From contig NC_134097.1 in the NCBI RefSeq assembly GCF_000715075.1, positions 123,812,997 to 123,876,996 of the forward strand: a stretch of DNA of 64,000 nucleotides, given 5' to 3'. The stretch is from Nicotiana tabacum (taxonomy: Eukaryota > Streptophyta > Magnoliopsida > Solanales > Solanaceae). Made by a program: the position numbers and the translations under genes. The notes below the pieces were generated by a model. It was not told the DNA's origin. It ran no database searches and saw only the letters and a program-made list of their open reading frames with translations. Positions 11,713-23,274 of this stretch are shown one piece after another. How positions within the stretch are numbered: position 1 is the stretch's first letter; every line of letters begins with the position of its first letter.

Positions 11713-11751
11713 CTACGTATCATGTCCCTGCATAAATCAGACCGTGCGTAG
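11713..11751 (-). other. CTACGTATC...GCGTAG fold, E copy 3
   Basis: Outer arms CTACG/CGTAG pair; the inner stem is weak here (ATGT/GCAT with one wobble). Located between gag and ORF1 remnants. Confidence 0.5.
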
Positions 11752-11806
11752 TTCTGTCCACAAGTGCGAAAAATAAAGACACCATTTTTAGATTTTTCAA
11801 TCTTCA

Positions 11807-13096
11807 TTAGCAAAACGTTCTATTACAAGGCAAAACATTTTTGAAAGGAAACTGACAGACTTGATACAAACTATAGACTTTATGCAAAAAGGGAAATACA
11901 AACTCCAACGGACAACCGACTCTGAAGATAAGGAACATACAGACTTCAAACTGTGAATGTCTCAGAGTTTTGAATTTTGGCGCCCGCGGGGCGTCGTTCG
12001 GCCTCGCCGCGGGTTTTGGTGCAAGGCCCCTCTGCAGATCTTTCAAATCTTCCATGATCTGGTGGACATAAATCATTATTGAAACAAAGAAGGTAGTACG
12101 GGACATATCCTCACAAGCTAGGCACTTTATGGTGATGTAGTGCCCGACATCGTTGATTCTTCCCTTGATTTTGTCCCTTTCCATAAGCAATCACTCTATT
12201 TGTTGATTCCGCGTCCCCAACACTTGAGCGTTGTAAAAGAGTTGATCCTGAAACTCATTCATCTATTTCTCCATTCGGACCATCAGATCATAGCAGCGCT
12301 TCCTATCTGTTCTAGCATCTCGGGCTTGTCTAAAGATCCGCTCTTTGAGAATGGATATTGTTTCTCTCAATATAGCGATGTTCCCTTCGTAGTACCTCTT
12401 TATTTGCCGCATATGCTTTGCTCGCGCTTTTGTACCCCTTGCCCATCTGGCTCGGATTCTTGCTAGCTTCCGATCTTTTTAAACCTTTTTGACATTCGGT
12501 GATTTGATTTTTTAGCCCATTTATCAACCTTTCGTCCGACCGACTCTTTTGTTGGTTGTCAGCATCTTTTCTTATTTGTCGGATTTGGGCCTTCAGCGCC
12601 CCTACTTGGACCAATTTGTTCTTTTCCCCTTTGTCGGCAGCAGCTTGCACACTGTTTTCAAACTCCAGGTCCCTAATCTGTTATTTCAGCTTGCCTATTT
12701 CTACCCTGCAGTTTTCTTCTTTTGCAAGCCAACCCCACTGTTCTTGCAATGACTCAGCAAAATCTTGGAGGTGAGGTCTTTTGGTTGGCCGTCGTTGCCA
12801 ACCTCGACTGCATAAACACTGAGATCTTCGTCTGGGTGTACCACCTGACATCTTCCCAATTGCTTATCATCCGGTAAGACGCATAAGGTTGAATACCTCG
12901 GGGTCCCATTAAGAGGAAGTAAGGACCAGTGGCGGGCATATACACAACATGAAGCCAACCCAGTGAGGTCTCCCAGGTATAGCTTGACCGTGTCGCGCCC
13001 TGATTCACCCAAGTCATCCCACCACATGTGCAACTCCAAAGGGATCTTGTTCACTATTGTTACGTGTAAATTCCGACTTGTGCTCATTCTGCACAT
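11807..13096 (-). pseudogene. Ogre-type ORF1 remnant (frameshifted, internally deleted)
   Basis: Pieces in order on the minus strand are three. First, 13096-12701 holds an N-terminal part with WWDDLGESGRDTVKLYLGDL, equivalent to WWEDLPSSDKNHVKRVL in B's ORF1. A second frame over 13017-12754 gives PYFLLMGPRGIQPYASYRMI, equivalent to PYLELIGLRGVYPYAPFRVM in B. Second, 12650-12330 is Lys/Glu/Gln-rich and likely coiled coil. Third, 12190-11807 is a C-terminal helical part followed by a Pro/Ala-rich tail. The middle of ORF1 seen in A and B is missing. ORF1 upstream of gag is characteristic of Ogre elements; its function is unknown. Confidence 0.72.
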
Positions 13097-13410
13097 TTAT
13101 TAGGGTGGTTAAGCAAAAATCACGATACAATTGACTCAAGGATAACATGGACACTTTTCTATTTAAAATAAAACCCGGTTTTGTCAATACGGCCTTTCAG
13201 TACCTCGGGTTTGAAGATATTAAGGCTGTGTCGGCTAACCGGTGAAAGCCTTGAAAAAAAAATGACCACAGGCGGTTGTTCTTGCAAAAATAGCCTTTCG
13301 GCGCCCTTTTAGGGACATTCGGATATTTATAACAAGAATGGCATCACCCTAATTATTTTCAAATAATTTTTTTTTTCGCAAAGAGTGAAGTTGGACCTGA
13401 TGGGGGTTGC

Positions 13411-13449
13411 CTACGTATCTCACACCCTGTGAGAATCAAACTGACGTAG
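13411..13449 (-). other. CTACGTATC...ACGTAG fold, E copy 4 (leader)
   Basis: The best-paired copy: outer CTACGT/ACGTAG (6 bp) and inner TCTCACA-CCC-TGTGAGA (7 bp, 3-nt loop). Confidence 0.75.
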
Positions 13450-13887
13450 TTCGGGTCGATAAAACAAACTTCTTTTGAAAACCAGACTCTTTTCATTGGC
13501 AAATAAAACTATATTTTTTTCCTTTTTTTTCTCTTTTTTCATTTTCTCAAAAATTTGGCAGAGTTTCGACACTATTTAGACATTGTTTTTTTTTCAAAAC
13601 AGGCGATTAACTCTCTTTATCCCTCGTACCTCTATCTCTCTTTCTTCAAAATATTCAAAAGCCGGTCAGCACGCAAGTCCGAAGCAAACAAATGCACAAG
13701 TAGCAAGTAAGATGCATCAGGATGGTCTTTTGTCATTTTTGGTACACCTGTCCTAGACAGACCCAACCCCTGTATTGAGCCTCCAAAGTCAAATGCACGT
13801 GATGCAAACAAACGTTCCTACTAGGGATCCGGCATGAAGCTGAGTTATTCTAGGTTTATAACTTGGGTATTTGTTCTAGACTGTGTA

Positions 13888-13906
13888 CCCGAGTGGACAA
13901 CTCGAG
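13888..13906 (-). other. Leader stem-loop of E
   Basis: Minus-strand arms CTCGAGT and ACTCGGG around the loop TGTCC: 7 pairs, one of them a U-G wobble. Followed by GGGTAC and GTCTAGA, as in A and B. It lies about 308 nt after the PBS. Homologous stem-loops are at 28903-28925 (A) and 48042-48060 (B). Confidence 0.75.
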
Positions 13907-14213
13907 TCGAGGAGGGGGCTACGTACCGGGAACCAAAAGGCCATCCGGCTTAGTAACTTGTCCGAGCATCTTTCTTATTTCAAGGTATGACACTAACAGA
14001 ATAGAGAGTCTCGACCAGCGAGCACATCCCCGAAGATGAGAAGAGAAGGGCTTCGTAGCAGTTTATATGCGGTTCAGATAATATCAAAGCGGTAAAAAGC
14101 ATCACTTAGTACATTAGGCCCAAACATGTAAAAAATCAGATAAAACAAGCCAATTATAACAATTATTTAAAGCTCGAATTCTGAACCGTGAACCAGAGAT
14201 TCTGGGTTCTTTT

Positions 14214-14230
14214 CCCCAGCAGAGTCGCCA
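14214..14230 (-). other. Primer binding site of E
   Basis: The minus strand reads TGGCGACTCTGCTGGGG, four bases (GCTC) after the LTR end TGTGACA. The same 17-mer is at 28479-28495 in A and, with one mismatch, at 48485-48501 in B. It is complementary to a tRNA 3' end terminating in GCCA. From general knowledge Ogre uses tRNA-Arg; I could not check the tRNA. Confidence 0.9.
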
Positions 14231-14234
14231 GAGC

Positions 14235-15694
14235 TGTCACACCTCCTTTTTACCCGTGCCCGCAGGGGCGTAGGGGAGTTTTTCCAATTAAAGGACAATC
14301 GAAACGGGATTTATTATTTAATTCAAAGTCGCCACTTGGGATATTTATGGTGTCCCAAGTCACCGGTTGAATCCCGAATCGAGGAAAAGATTGACTCTGT
14401 ATTATAGTCCACGAACCAGAAATCCGGATAAGGAATTCTGTTAACCCGGGAGAAGGTGTTAGGCATTCCCGAGTTCCGTGGTTCTAGCACGGTCGCTCAA
14501 ATGTCATATTCGGCTTATTTATCTGATTTTAATACATGTTGAACCTATGTGCAAATTTTAACTTTTTACCGCTTTTATTATTATTATTTTTAACGAGAAT
14601 TGCAACGTCGTGAAAACACATCTCGAACCACATCACATCAATGCATCCGTGGTTATTGACACATTTCGACTCCGTTGAGATTTGGATTTGGGTCACATAA
14701 ATGTGCACCCGAGTTTAAGAAAGTAAATTATTAAAAGCGCGTCTAAAATGACTAGCGCGTTGTTATCTGGGGAAGGTCGTGAAATTCGCTAAACGGCCCT
14801 CCCGAATTCTAAGTATTTTCATATAATATTTATTGAGGACCCCGCATTTTGTATTTTTGTTTGGCGAGGCTCGTCTCATCATTTTATTAAAAGGCCAACC
14901 TAAAAGTGACTACGATTTTCTATTTGTTTGTCTCTAAAAAATTTCCCTAATTAATTAAGAACTGAATTATACCAAGCTAAACTATACATTGAATTTTAAA
15001 ACAGATCCAAATCTACGCACTAAACGGGCCGATTTGAAACCTGCAGTGAATGGGAATCGTTCCCAGCTGTGGAAAGGGGAGCTACTTGGGCCTATGGGGA
15101 GTAAAACAGGCCCAAACAGCCATAGCCCCTCTCCCCTCCATACTAATATCGAATCATGGCATGGGCAAAATAATCCAAACAGGCTAAGAGGCTAGGAACA
15201 AAGTGTTATTAACTCAAAACCTTCTGATTTCTCTAGCTAAGTTGCTCAGAACCAAAATTGAATTAACTAGGACCAAAAGGAAATATCCATCAAGATTAGT
15301 CTAATAGTTTACTCAAATCAGGTAAATACACTAAACTAACTATGAATCATGCTTTTCCGGTTCCAGTTCGACATTCAAATTCATGCAACGTTTAGTTAAT
15401 AATAGTGAGGCTAGACAAGGCTACATAATTCCAAAACAAGTGTTAACCTAAATATCTTAACATTAATAGGGCTCAAGCAACGATATAGACACCATGAACG
15501 ATTTTCATACATCTCAGCTTAGCTAAGAGACCACCCTCATCACACACATGCTTAAGACATTAACACACTATTGGATTCAATGTCTGCCTACTGGTTTCAA
15601 CTCAATGTTGTTAATACAAGTGAAATCCATGAACTTCTAAACCATTTTCCATTTCAGCCTGCTTTTAATTCCGGAATTATACCACACAAAACGA
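14235..15694 (-). repeat. 5' LTR of element E (truncated to 1.46 kb)
   Basis: Near-identical to 1637-3093. It retains the LTR's PBS-proximal end and is cut off at about 15694, where the next bases match Athila pol instead. The missing 3.1 kb includes U3 and the TATA box, so this copy has no promoter of its own. Confidence 0.9.
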
Positions 15695-16169
15695 AATTTG
15701 AGCATGAGTGGGTACTTGCTCTTGAAGGCCAAGGTTTTGGAGAAGGGAGCTTGAGTTTGAGCATTTGCACTTAGAAGAAAGGAAAACTCCTCCAGCTAAG
15801 TCGTTAATAGAAGATCCACCAAAGTTGGAATTAAAGCCCCTACCCACCTCATCTCAAGTATGCTTTCTTTGGACCTAACTCAACTTTACCTGTTATTATC
15901 TCATCTAGTTTGTTAGATGTGCAGGCAGAACAACTTTTGCAGGTGTTGTTGGAGTGCAAGACTGCAATTGGTTGGACCATTGCAGATATTAAGGTTATTA
16001 TCCCGACATTTTGTATGCATAAGATTCTACTAGAAGATGGGCACAAACCTTCCATAGAGCAGCAGAGAAGGTTGAACCCCAACATGAAAGAAGTGGTGAA
16101 GAAGGAAGTGTTTAAGTGGTTAGATACGGGAATCATATTCCCCATCTCTGACATCAACTGGGTTAGCCG
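15695..16169 (+). pseudogene. pol: Element C: Athila pol fragment (PR-RT linker and RT N-terminus)
   Basis: The translation aligns with the linker and RT start of D (60560-61015 on the minus strand). Both share LLDVQA-QLLQVL, CMHKILLE-GHKP, RRLNPNMKEVVKKEV and KWLD--IIFPISD. The right end breaks in the codons after NWV at 16169, exactly where B's LTR begins with TGTCGCGCC. Continuation resumes at 52836. The left end is a non-insertion junction with the truncated E LTR. The Trp in GWTIADI is intact here where D has a stop. The gene is an interior fragment with no start of its own. RT copies element RNA into DNA. Confidence 0.87.
16165..16169. repeat. Target site duplication of B, left
   Basis: AGCCG here and AGCCC at 52836-52840. 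Removing B and one copy restores a continuous Athila RT frame (…NWV then SP-QCVPKKGG). Confidence 0.8.
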
Positions 16170-16844
16170 TGTCGCGCCCCTCTTTTTCCTCGCTGAGTCC
16201 AGATTTCGACATTTTGGGACAACTCCTTTCCTTTTGGGAATTGGGTATGCGATTTGAAGAGTTTGGAACATAACGGATTAAGGTGTGTTAGGGCACCGAG
16301 AACAAATAACTCGTGTACTAATTTACGTTATCAGAGATTGGGTAAGGGATCAAAATTACCTTGAGAGGAAGGTGTTAGGCACCCCTCGAGGTCCAAAACG
16401 GTGGGTCCCGGCCAAACTCAATTTAAGCGAATTAGTCTTATAAGCAAATAAACAAATAGACATTAATTTAAAAACAGGGAGTAAAGGGGTCCTAGGTTTT
16501 TAGCCTAATCATCCTCAAATTGGGGTGCTACACATAGCATTAGCACACAGGTCATCATATCATTTACTACCCGACTACCCTCTCCTTGATTATTACATAA
16601 GTGTTCTAACATCATCGAATGCGTATCATATGCGTGCACTACCCGTCCCTTTCCTGTGGCCTGGAAGTGTTTAGGACCTCTATTTAAGGTGGTTTTAGAC
16701 TCACCTATGATGCTTAAAAGGAGAAAACTAAGTGACAAACAAAACAAGCAGGACTGTCACATAAAGTATCACTTAAGGGTTCATATTTACCTCCACAAAT
16801 AAGCAAACAATTGTACGCCTCAAACAAACAACTTTAAGACTATT

Positions 16845-17640
16845 AGGATCCTATAGGCAGGATATCCAAATGAGCATAGAATATGCAACAGTTTATTTAA
16901 GGTGAGGCAGTGAACACTTATCAGTTTGCCTACTGATTTTACCACTTACTGAATCTGAGCATGTTTTAGGCAGCAAGATAACATGAATTTAGACCCAGGA
17001 TTTAAATGTCCTACAAACTTGCCTAAGTGATAGCTTGGAAGAATCCTATAGACATAGCATCTAAACATTAATCGGACCATAATTATGAAACAGTGGTTAA
17101 AGCAGACGGGATTTTATCCTTTAGACCCTATAGGCATATTTTCTAGGTGTTGAAACTGATTACAAGCATTATTTCACGGCATAGAAACTGATTTTTTATA
17201 CAGGTTCCCTATAGGCATGATATCTAAGTGCAGAAACTGATCTTAAAACCTTATAAGCATGGTATCTAAATGCAAAACTTAATTTTAAACCTTATAGGCA
17301 TGGTATCTAAATGCAGAAATTAATTTTGAAACCTTATAGGCATGGTATCTAAATGACTTTAGTTCCTATAGGCAGGATCTCTATTACTCATGCATAGGCA
17401 GGATTCTTGGAGCGCATTGACTGGGAAAATGGTTATTCAAACAGTCAATAGACTTTAGACTTGGTTACTAATGCACATTGGATTAGAAAAATACGTGCAA
17501 GTCCTATAAACAGGATGTCTAATGTGCAGAAATAAACGTAAAGCCCTATAATAGGATTTATGATATGCAGATGTGTAGCACAGAGTCAAAACAATAATAC
17601 AATACCAGCATAATCAAGTCCTATAGGTAGGTTCTCTACC
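16845..17640 (-). repeat. Degenerate CCTATAGG repeats in B 3' LTR
   Basis: About a dozen copies of a phrase of the type CCTATAGGCATGGTATCTAA at irregular spacing of roughly 30-70 bases. The core CCTATAGG is an 8-base palindrome. The same repeats occur at 49210-50000 and, reverse-complemented, in A's LTRs (27050-27480 and 39090-39510). Confidence 0.75.
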
Positions 17641-18802
17641 CAATTTCAACAGAGATATATAAGAATCCCTTCCAGCTTTTACTAATAAACCCAATATCTT
17701 TTTTTAAAAGAATTATTATATAGACCAATATAAATGAATTACATAATGAAAATCACTATGCTATAAAGAGCCTTCATAGGCCCAACATCAACTTGGAACC
17801 AAGCCTCCAAACATAGCACCTCTAAGCATAGTGGTAGTCCATCCATAACACATAAAGCTAGGTTCCTGGTGTGTCAAAGTTCCCAAGGGCCTAAGGGACC
17901 CCGGGCAATGCTCACACCAGGATCAGATGTTCAACAAGATTCTCAATTGGAAAACCAGCCCCAATGTGTCAGAGTTAAGAGGGGTCTCATGGACCCTAAG
18001 CAGTGCTCACACTGGGGGTGGCAGGACCCTAGACAACTAAGAGTAGGAGTTGAAAATATTATATGAAAATAGGAGACAGTTTTTTTAGAAAAATAATTTG
18101 GATTTCAGAAGTGCATAGAAACAGATTACCAAATTACAAGAACCACAAGCAGCACACATTTAGCAGAAGGAGTCCAACAATCAAACAACAGACAGAACAG
18201 AGTGACAATTAATTTGAACAAGGTTGCACATGGCCTTTAGCTATTACTAGGTGAACATATAGGCATATATTAATCAGAGAACAACATACTGGGATCAAGT
18301 TACTGATCAGACAATCATACAGAAAGGTAGCAAAAGTTAAGAGCATAGAAATCATGAATTAATCAGGATTTTGTTAAGGTGAAACACTTAAAACATGACA
18401 TAAAGCATGCTAGTTGAGAAACAAGTAGACAAGTGTCTTGGATCAATAGAAACAGGCTAAAGTGGAGGAACCATACTAACTTATTGGTCAGGACAAATTC
18501 ACATGAGTTTAAGCATGCTAGTTAACAGAAACATAAAGGCAAACAAAGGCATGTTGATACCTACAGCAGATTGACTACATAGCACATTGAGTAGGACATG
18601 ATAGCAGAGATAGACATGTTGTTTAAAGGGAGTAAATAAGAAGCATATAGGTCACATTATGTACAAGTAGACATGCTGATTAAGATTAACAAGCATAAAG
18701 CACATAGGTCTAATTACATAGCATGTTGAATGATAGCAGAAGTGGAGACATACTAGTTAGGAAATAACAAACACGAAGTTGAAAGTATGCAGAATCCAAT
18801 AG

Positions 18803-18829
18803 TCTAGCCTTGGCTTTCAGCCGGCTAGA
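18803..18829 (-). other. LTR leader stem-loop (B 3' LTR copy)
   Basis: TCTAGCC/GGCTAGA (7 bp) with an inner GGC/GCC and a 5-nt loop, 27 nt in all, about 110 nt downstream of the TATA box in the element's direction. Identical in B's other LTR (51151-51177) and conserved in A. Confidence 0.75.
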
Positions 18830-18935
18830 CAATGTAGCAAACACAAGTAATAGAAAGGTTTGAATGAGAGCAAGAGTTTGCATGTGTGTGTGTTTCTTTC
18901 TGAGTGTGTTTGTTCTAAAAATATCAGAATGGGTT

Positions 18936-18943
18936 TTATATAG
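18936..18943 (-). promoter_or_regulatory. TATA box of B 3' LTR
   Basis: The minus strand reads CTATATAAAA, matching the TATATAA of A's LTRs in context (GCTATATAA followed by the leader stem-loop about 110 nt on). Confidence 0.6.
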
Positions 18944-19329
18944 CACTTAGCAAGGTCAAACAAATAAGGCAAGAGAATTACAATTCATAAGTAAGGTAAG
19001 CAAACATAATTAATCAGTGAATTAGGGTTAAACCCAAGATAACTGATACAAACAAAATCACCTTAAAATAAGGAGAATCAGTTACCAGCACGGATTGGGA
19101 TTCAAACAAGGCAAATAAATCAATTATTGACCATAAATTAGACTAATTAATCTAAATAAGGCAAGTAGTACCAATCAAAATTCATAAATAAGGAAAATAG
19201 ATAAAATCATGGGGAAGTACTGATTTTATCAGGAAAATATAACTCAAACCCTAAATAAAATTAGTCAATCTATTTTGATTGACAAAGATAAACAATAATT
19301 GGAAAAAATTGAAGTAATTAGTGCAATAA

Positions 19330-19334
19330 GTAGA
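19330..19334. repeat. Target site duplication of G1, left (imperfect)
   Basis: GTAGA at left, ACAGA at right (22035-22039). The empty site in B's other LTR reads GCAGA (51696-51700), so both copies differ from it only by transitions. Confidence 0.65.
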
Positions 19335-20020
19335 TGTAACGACACGGCCGGTTGTTTTAAGAATTAACGTCCTGATCCCCTATTAACTGCTTCCCCCGTA
19401 TTTATTTCTACTATTGTGAATTACCGGGAGGATTCGTTTGGAGTTTCGGAGTGTTTTGGAACACTTAGTCCCTAAATAAGAGTTTAAGCTTTAGAATTTG
19501 GACCGTAGTCGGAGCAGTATGAAAACGACCTCGGAATGAAATTTTGTTGGTTCCGTTAGCTCTGTTGGGTGATTTTGGGCTTAGGGGCGTGTTCAGATTG
19601 TGTTTTGGAGGCTTGTAGCTTAATTAGGCATGAAGTGTCGAAAGTCGAATTTTTTTGAAGTTCCGGTTCGATAGTGAGATTTTGATATATTCCTAAGAAT
19701 GGAATTCCGGAAGTTGGAGTAGGTCTGTTGTGTCATTCGGGACGTGTGTGCAAAATTTCAAATCATTCGAATGAGGTTTGATAGACTTTTTGATCGAATG
19801 CGGAATTTGGAAGTTTTGAAATCCTTAGGCTTGAATCCGAGGGTGTTTTGATGATTCGATGTTGTTTTGAGTGTTCCAAATATTGGTACAAGTTTGAATA
19901 GTAGTATATGATTTGTTCGTATTTTTGGTTGAGGTCCCGGGGGCTTCGAGATGATTCCGGATGGTTGGCAGGAAGTTGGGAGTTAGAGTGTGCAGCTGAA
20001 GCTACTGAATTATTGTCATA

Positions 20021-20268
20021 ACCGCGCATGCGGATTGGGAACCGCAGGTGCGGAACCGCAGAAATGTGTGGTCAACCGCAGATGCGTCCAGATGAGGGAA
20101 AGTCAGAGGTCGCACGTGCGGGTGCTTTATCGCACCTGCGGGACTGTAGGTGCGGGTAGATGGGCGCAGGTGCGATCCTAGTGTATTAAGTGAAAACCGC
20201 ATATGCAGTTGGTTAGACCGCAGATGCGGCATCGCAGAAGCGGTAGAAAGGGCCGCAGGTGCGGGAAC
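20021..20268 (+). repeat. CCGCA-GATGCGG palindromic repeats in G1
   Basis: At least eight partly degenerate copies of CCGCAGxTGCGG or its half sites (CGCACCTGCGG, CCGCATATGC, CCGCAGGTGCGG), just upstream of the TATA box. Many form CCGCA/TGCGG inverted repeats. G2 has the same cluster at 30078-30305. Confidence 0.8.
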
Positions 20269-20282
20269 CTTGGGCCAAAACC

Positions 20283-20289
20283 TATATAA
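20283..20289 (+). promoter_or_regulatory. TATA box of G1
   Basis: CCTATATAAGG about 950 nt into the LTR, directly after the GC-rich palindrome cluster. The corresponding spot in G2 (near 30312) reads AAATATGAAA and looks decayed. Confidence 0.65.
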
Positions 20290-21120
20290 GGGTTCCTTCG
20301 TGATTTTTAGCTCTATTTCACCATTTTTATCCGGGATTGGAGTTTTTGGGAGATTTCTGAGGGAGAATTCAAGGGAGCTTCGAGCAGGTAAGACTTTTGG
20401 AACCAAAACTCGTTTATATGGTATTATTCTACTGATTTGGCAAGAAATTTATGGAAAATGAGGGTTAAAATTGGGGGTTTAGGGTTTGAAATTGGAGACT
20501 TTGACTTAGGAATTTGAGGGGTTGTTTGTGGTTGGATTTTAATGTATTTCGTATGTATGAACTCGTGAGAGTGTAAGGATTCTAGTTTTGTGAATTTTAT
20601 CCGATTCCGAGATGTGGGCCCGGGGGACTTTTTGGGCGATTTTCTTAATTTCGCGTGTTAGCTTCGAATTAATTAGTGGAATTAGTTACTTGAAGTTGTA
20701 TTTACATTATGAAATTGATTTGAATAGATTTGGGCCATTTGGAGTCGGGTACTCGTGGCAAAAACGTGATTTCGAGTTGATTGAGCTGGTTCGAGGTAAG
20801 TGGCTTGTCTAACCTTATGTGGGGGAACTCCCCTTAGGATTTGGTATTATTGATATATAAAATTCCTTGTGCGTGAGGTGGCGAGTGCGTACATGTGCTA
20901 ATTGTTGTGTAAATCCCGTTTTCATTAAGCTAATACCTATGTTTTCTTGTAATTTAGTAAATACTTGTACTTGAAGCCTCTTGTTTAGATTAGAAAAAGT
21001 ATGTCTACGTGACTTAACTGTCTTTCCTGCTTTAATTGCCTACTTGTACTCTGTACAGCATGTTAGAGTAAAAATTTCCTGTCTAATTCTTGAATAGAAC
21101 TGTATATTTTCTAAAATGTT

Positions 21121-21402
21121 TGTGTGTTTACTTTGGGACTGCGGGACGATATCCCGGGAGATCCCCCTACTTGTTTATTTTGGGACTACGGATCGGTATT
21201 TCGGTAGATCCCCCCTGCATATTTATGATTGGTACTACGGGATAGCACCTGGTCCCGCACTGGATATTTACTTTGGGACTACAGATTGGTATTCCGGGAG
21301 TTTCTCTTGCACATTTATGATTTGGACTACGGGACGATATCCCGGGAGATCCTCTAGATATTTACGTTTGGGACTACGGGATGATATCCCGGGAGACCCC
21401 CT
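21121..21402 (+). repeat. About 47-bp tandem repeat in G1 (six units)
   Basis: Units share TTTGGGACTACGGG and a purine/pyrimidine-symmetric GATATCCCGGGAGATCC. CGGGA and TCCCG arms can pair. The homologous cluster in G2 is at 31168-31450. Confidence 0.8.
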
Positions 21403-22034
21403 ATTGTTATTTCTGTGTACTGAGTTAGATTCTTTCTGTGATTTGTTTCGTTATAGATTGTTAGCACTTTAATTATATTGTCATATTCTATACTGTTTTG
21501 TCTTGTTTTTCATCTATAACCAGTAGGGCCCTGACCTTCCTCGTCACTACTCGATCGAGGTTAGGCTTGGAACTTACTGGGTACCGCTATGGTGTACTCG
21601 TGCCCTTTCTTGCACATATTTTTCATGCACAGATCTAGGTTCTTCAGCTCACCATACTATCAGTGAGGCGAGGCGATCTTCAGAGACTTCGAGGTATATC
21701 TGCCGCGTCCGCAGACCGATGAGTCACTCTCTATTCTCCCCTCTAGTTTTAGCTCTCCTATATTTACTTTTGTTTAGACATTCTGGAGTTAGAACACTTG
21801 TAATTATTCAACACCTTGTGGTTTCATGAGATTTCGAGTTTTGCGAGTGATTCTATTTGAGAGTTTATATTTGTATATGCCGAGCGGCATCTTAAACGCT
21901 ATATTTATGTTTATTCCGCAGTTTTTGGCTAGTTTTTATCTTTTGTTTGTTTTTCCGCAAATTGCTAGGCTTACCTAGTCGTAGAGACTAGTGCCGTCAC
22001 GACAGTTCACGGAGAGCGAACTTGGGTCGTGACA

Positions 22035-22039
22035 ACAGA
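22035..22039. repeat. Target site duplication of G1, right
   Basis: ACAGA, see the left copy at 19330-19334. Confidence 0.6.
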
Positions 22040-23261
22040 GAAACCTAGGGTTTAAAGCATATACACAAAAATTAGTCAAACTAGTAAAGATAATCAGATT
22101 CAAACACTTAGGAATTTTAAAAACTTTTTGGAGAGAGCTTAAAATGAAACCCTAATTTCAGAAAACATTGGAATCGACTAGTAATAAGGAAAAACAGAAG
22201 TTTTTTCAAAGAGAAATACCAAATAACACTTAAAACGTTTCAGATCTACAAGGATCTGAACAAACCTAAGTAGCATAAGATTAAGGTTTAAAAAAATGAC
22301 AGGGATGAAAGAAAAGTTGGTTTAAAAACATAGATTCGAGCCATAAACACGAAGATAATGATACTCACAAATGGAAATGGCCATAGGTAGCTTATGAAAA
22401 GGTTTGAACAAACTCTGAGTTGAATCACTTTGATATTCTTTCATAAATCAACGTAATCGAACAACCATAAGAGGTGAGAGCATAGATAAGGCAATAAATC
22501 ACCAGATGACCCCATATCTGGTCAAGAATCGAAGGGGTTTGGGGGAATTTTTTAGTGATGACGCTCTAGGGTTTGAGGGTGTCTGAGAGAGAAGAGAGGA
22601 GGAGAGGATTCAAAGGCTGCGCAAATGAGAGACTGAGGTAGGGTTTTGGGATTTGGCTTAATTAAAAAAGGAAACTATATCCTGGACCAAGAGATCAACG
22701 CCCAAGATTAGTTAAAGGCTGGGGCGGGTTAGATGAGGAATTGGGCCTGGGTATTTTTAGTTGGCTTAAGGGTAGGATATGGGCTAGGTCCAAAATTAAA
22801 ACAAAAATCAAAAGGGCTATTTGTTAAATACTCAATTAATTCGATAAATAATTTTTAAAATAATTAATAAATTATTGAAAATATTTTTCATGTATACAAA
22901 ATAATTTAAAATAATTACTTAATATTATAAAATTATAAAAAGCTATTATCTGGTGAAATCAAGTAATGATGCATACATAGGCTATTATTGCAATTATAAC
23001 CCAAAAAATGTAAATGTGGCTATTCATGAAATAATTAAAGTTTGGTATAAATATAAACGATAAAATTAAACCATAAAATTATTATAAAATCATTTGTGAT
23101 GCAATTAGTAATTACTTATATAATAAATTGTTGGAATAAATTAATTAAAATCCTTTTTAAAATTACAGAAAATTATGAAAAAATACTGGTTGATGCTTAT
23201 ACATTATTTTGAAAGTATATATGCATTTTGAAATATATAAGGAAAAGATTGGGTATCAACA

Positions 23262-23274
23262 GCTGCCCCTCTTT
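23262..23274 (-). promoter_or_regulatory. Polypurine tract of B
   Basis: The minus strand reads AAAGAGGGGCAGC directly before TGTTGATACCC, the 3' LTR start. Confidence 0.9.

Larger units (their letters stand above)
13097..14213 (-). other. E 5' leader (PBS to ORF1)
   Basis: About 1.1 kb without coding signal. It contains the leader stem-loop (13888-13906) and a CTACGTATC fold (13411-13449), and T/A runs at 13500-13620. No upstream gene is seen. Confidence 0.65.
1637..15694 (-). mobile_element. Element E: non-autonomous Tat/Ogre-type LTR retrotransposon, 5' LTR truncated
   Basis: The minus-strand element runs from a truncated 5' LTR (14235-15694) through the PBS, leader, ORF1 remnants, deleted gag and a long 3' UTR with a 56-bp tandem array to the PPT and a complete 3' LTR (1637-6217). 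The two LTR copies align base for base from 1637 and from 14235 until about 3093/15694. In three 60-base hand-aligned samples they differ at 5 of 180 positions. No protease, RT, RNase H or integrase motif is visible anywhere between gag and the 3' LTR. The large LTRs, ORF1 ahead of gag, the TGGCGACTC PBS and the 3'-UTR array match the Tat/Ogre lineage. It is the least diverged of the big elements here. Confidence 0.85.
19335..22034 (+). mobile_element. G1: solo LTR of a Tekay/Del-type chromovirus (2.70 kb)
   Basis: Starts TGTAACGAC and ends GGTCGTGACA with a 5-bp target duplication and no PBS or internal sequence after it, so it is a solo LTR, the usual product of LTR-LTR recombination. The empty site is preserved in B's 5' LTR. 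Inside are a TATA box (20283-20289), GC-rich CCGCAGxTGCGG repeats (20021-20268) and a tandem of about 47 bp (21121-21402). G2 (29395-32126) is a diverged homologue. Lineage assignment is from recognition of this LTR type in Solanaceae. Confidence 0.88.
16170..23261 (-). repeat. 3' LTR of B (about 4.39 kb without the G1 insertion)
   Basis: The minus strand starts TGTTGATACCCAAT next to the PPT and ends CGCGACA at 16170. It aligns with 48505-52835 throughout except for the solo LTR at 19335-22034. It contains a TATA box (18936-18943), a stem-loop (18803-18829) and many degenerate CCTATAGG-centred repeats at about 16845-17640. No gene is seen. Confidence 0.9.

Noticed and set aside
15571..15774. 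67-codon frame across the E/C junction
   Set aside because: Chimeric: half E LTR, half Athila linker in the wrong frame; a by-product of the deletion.
20150..20461. Plus- and minus-strand frames of 100-134 codons in G1 (20002-20461)
   Set aside because: Overlapping open frames on both strands through the GC-rich palindrome cluster, not matched by intact frames in G2.
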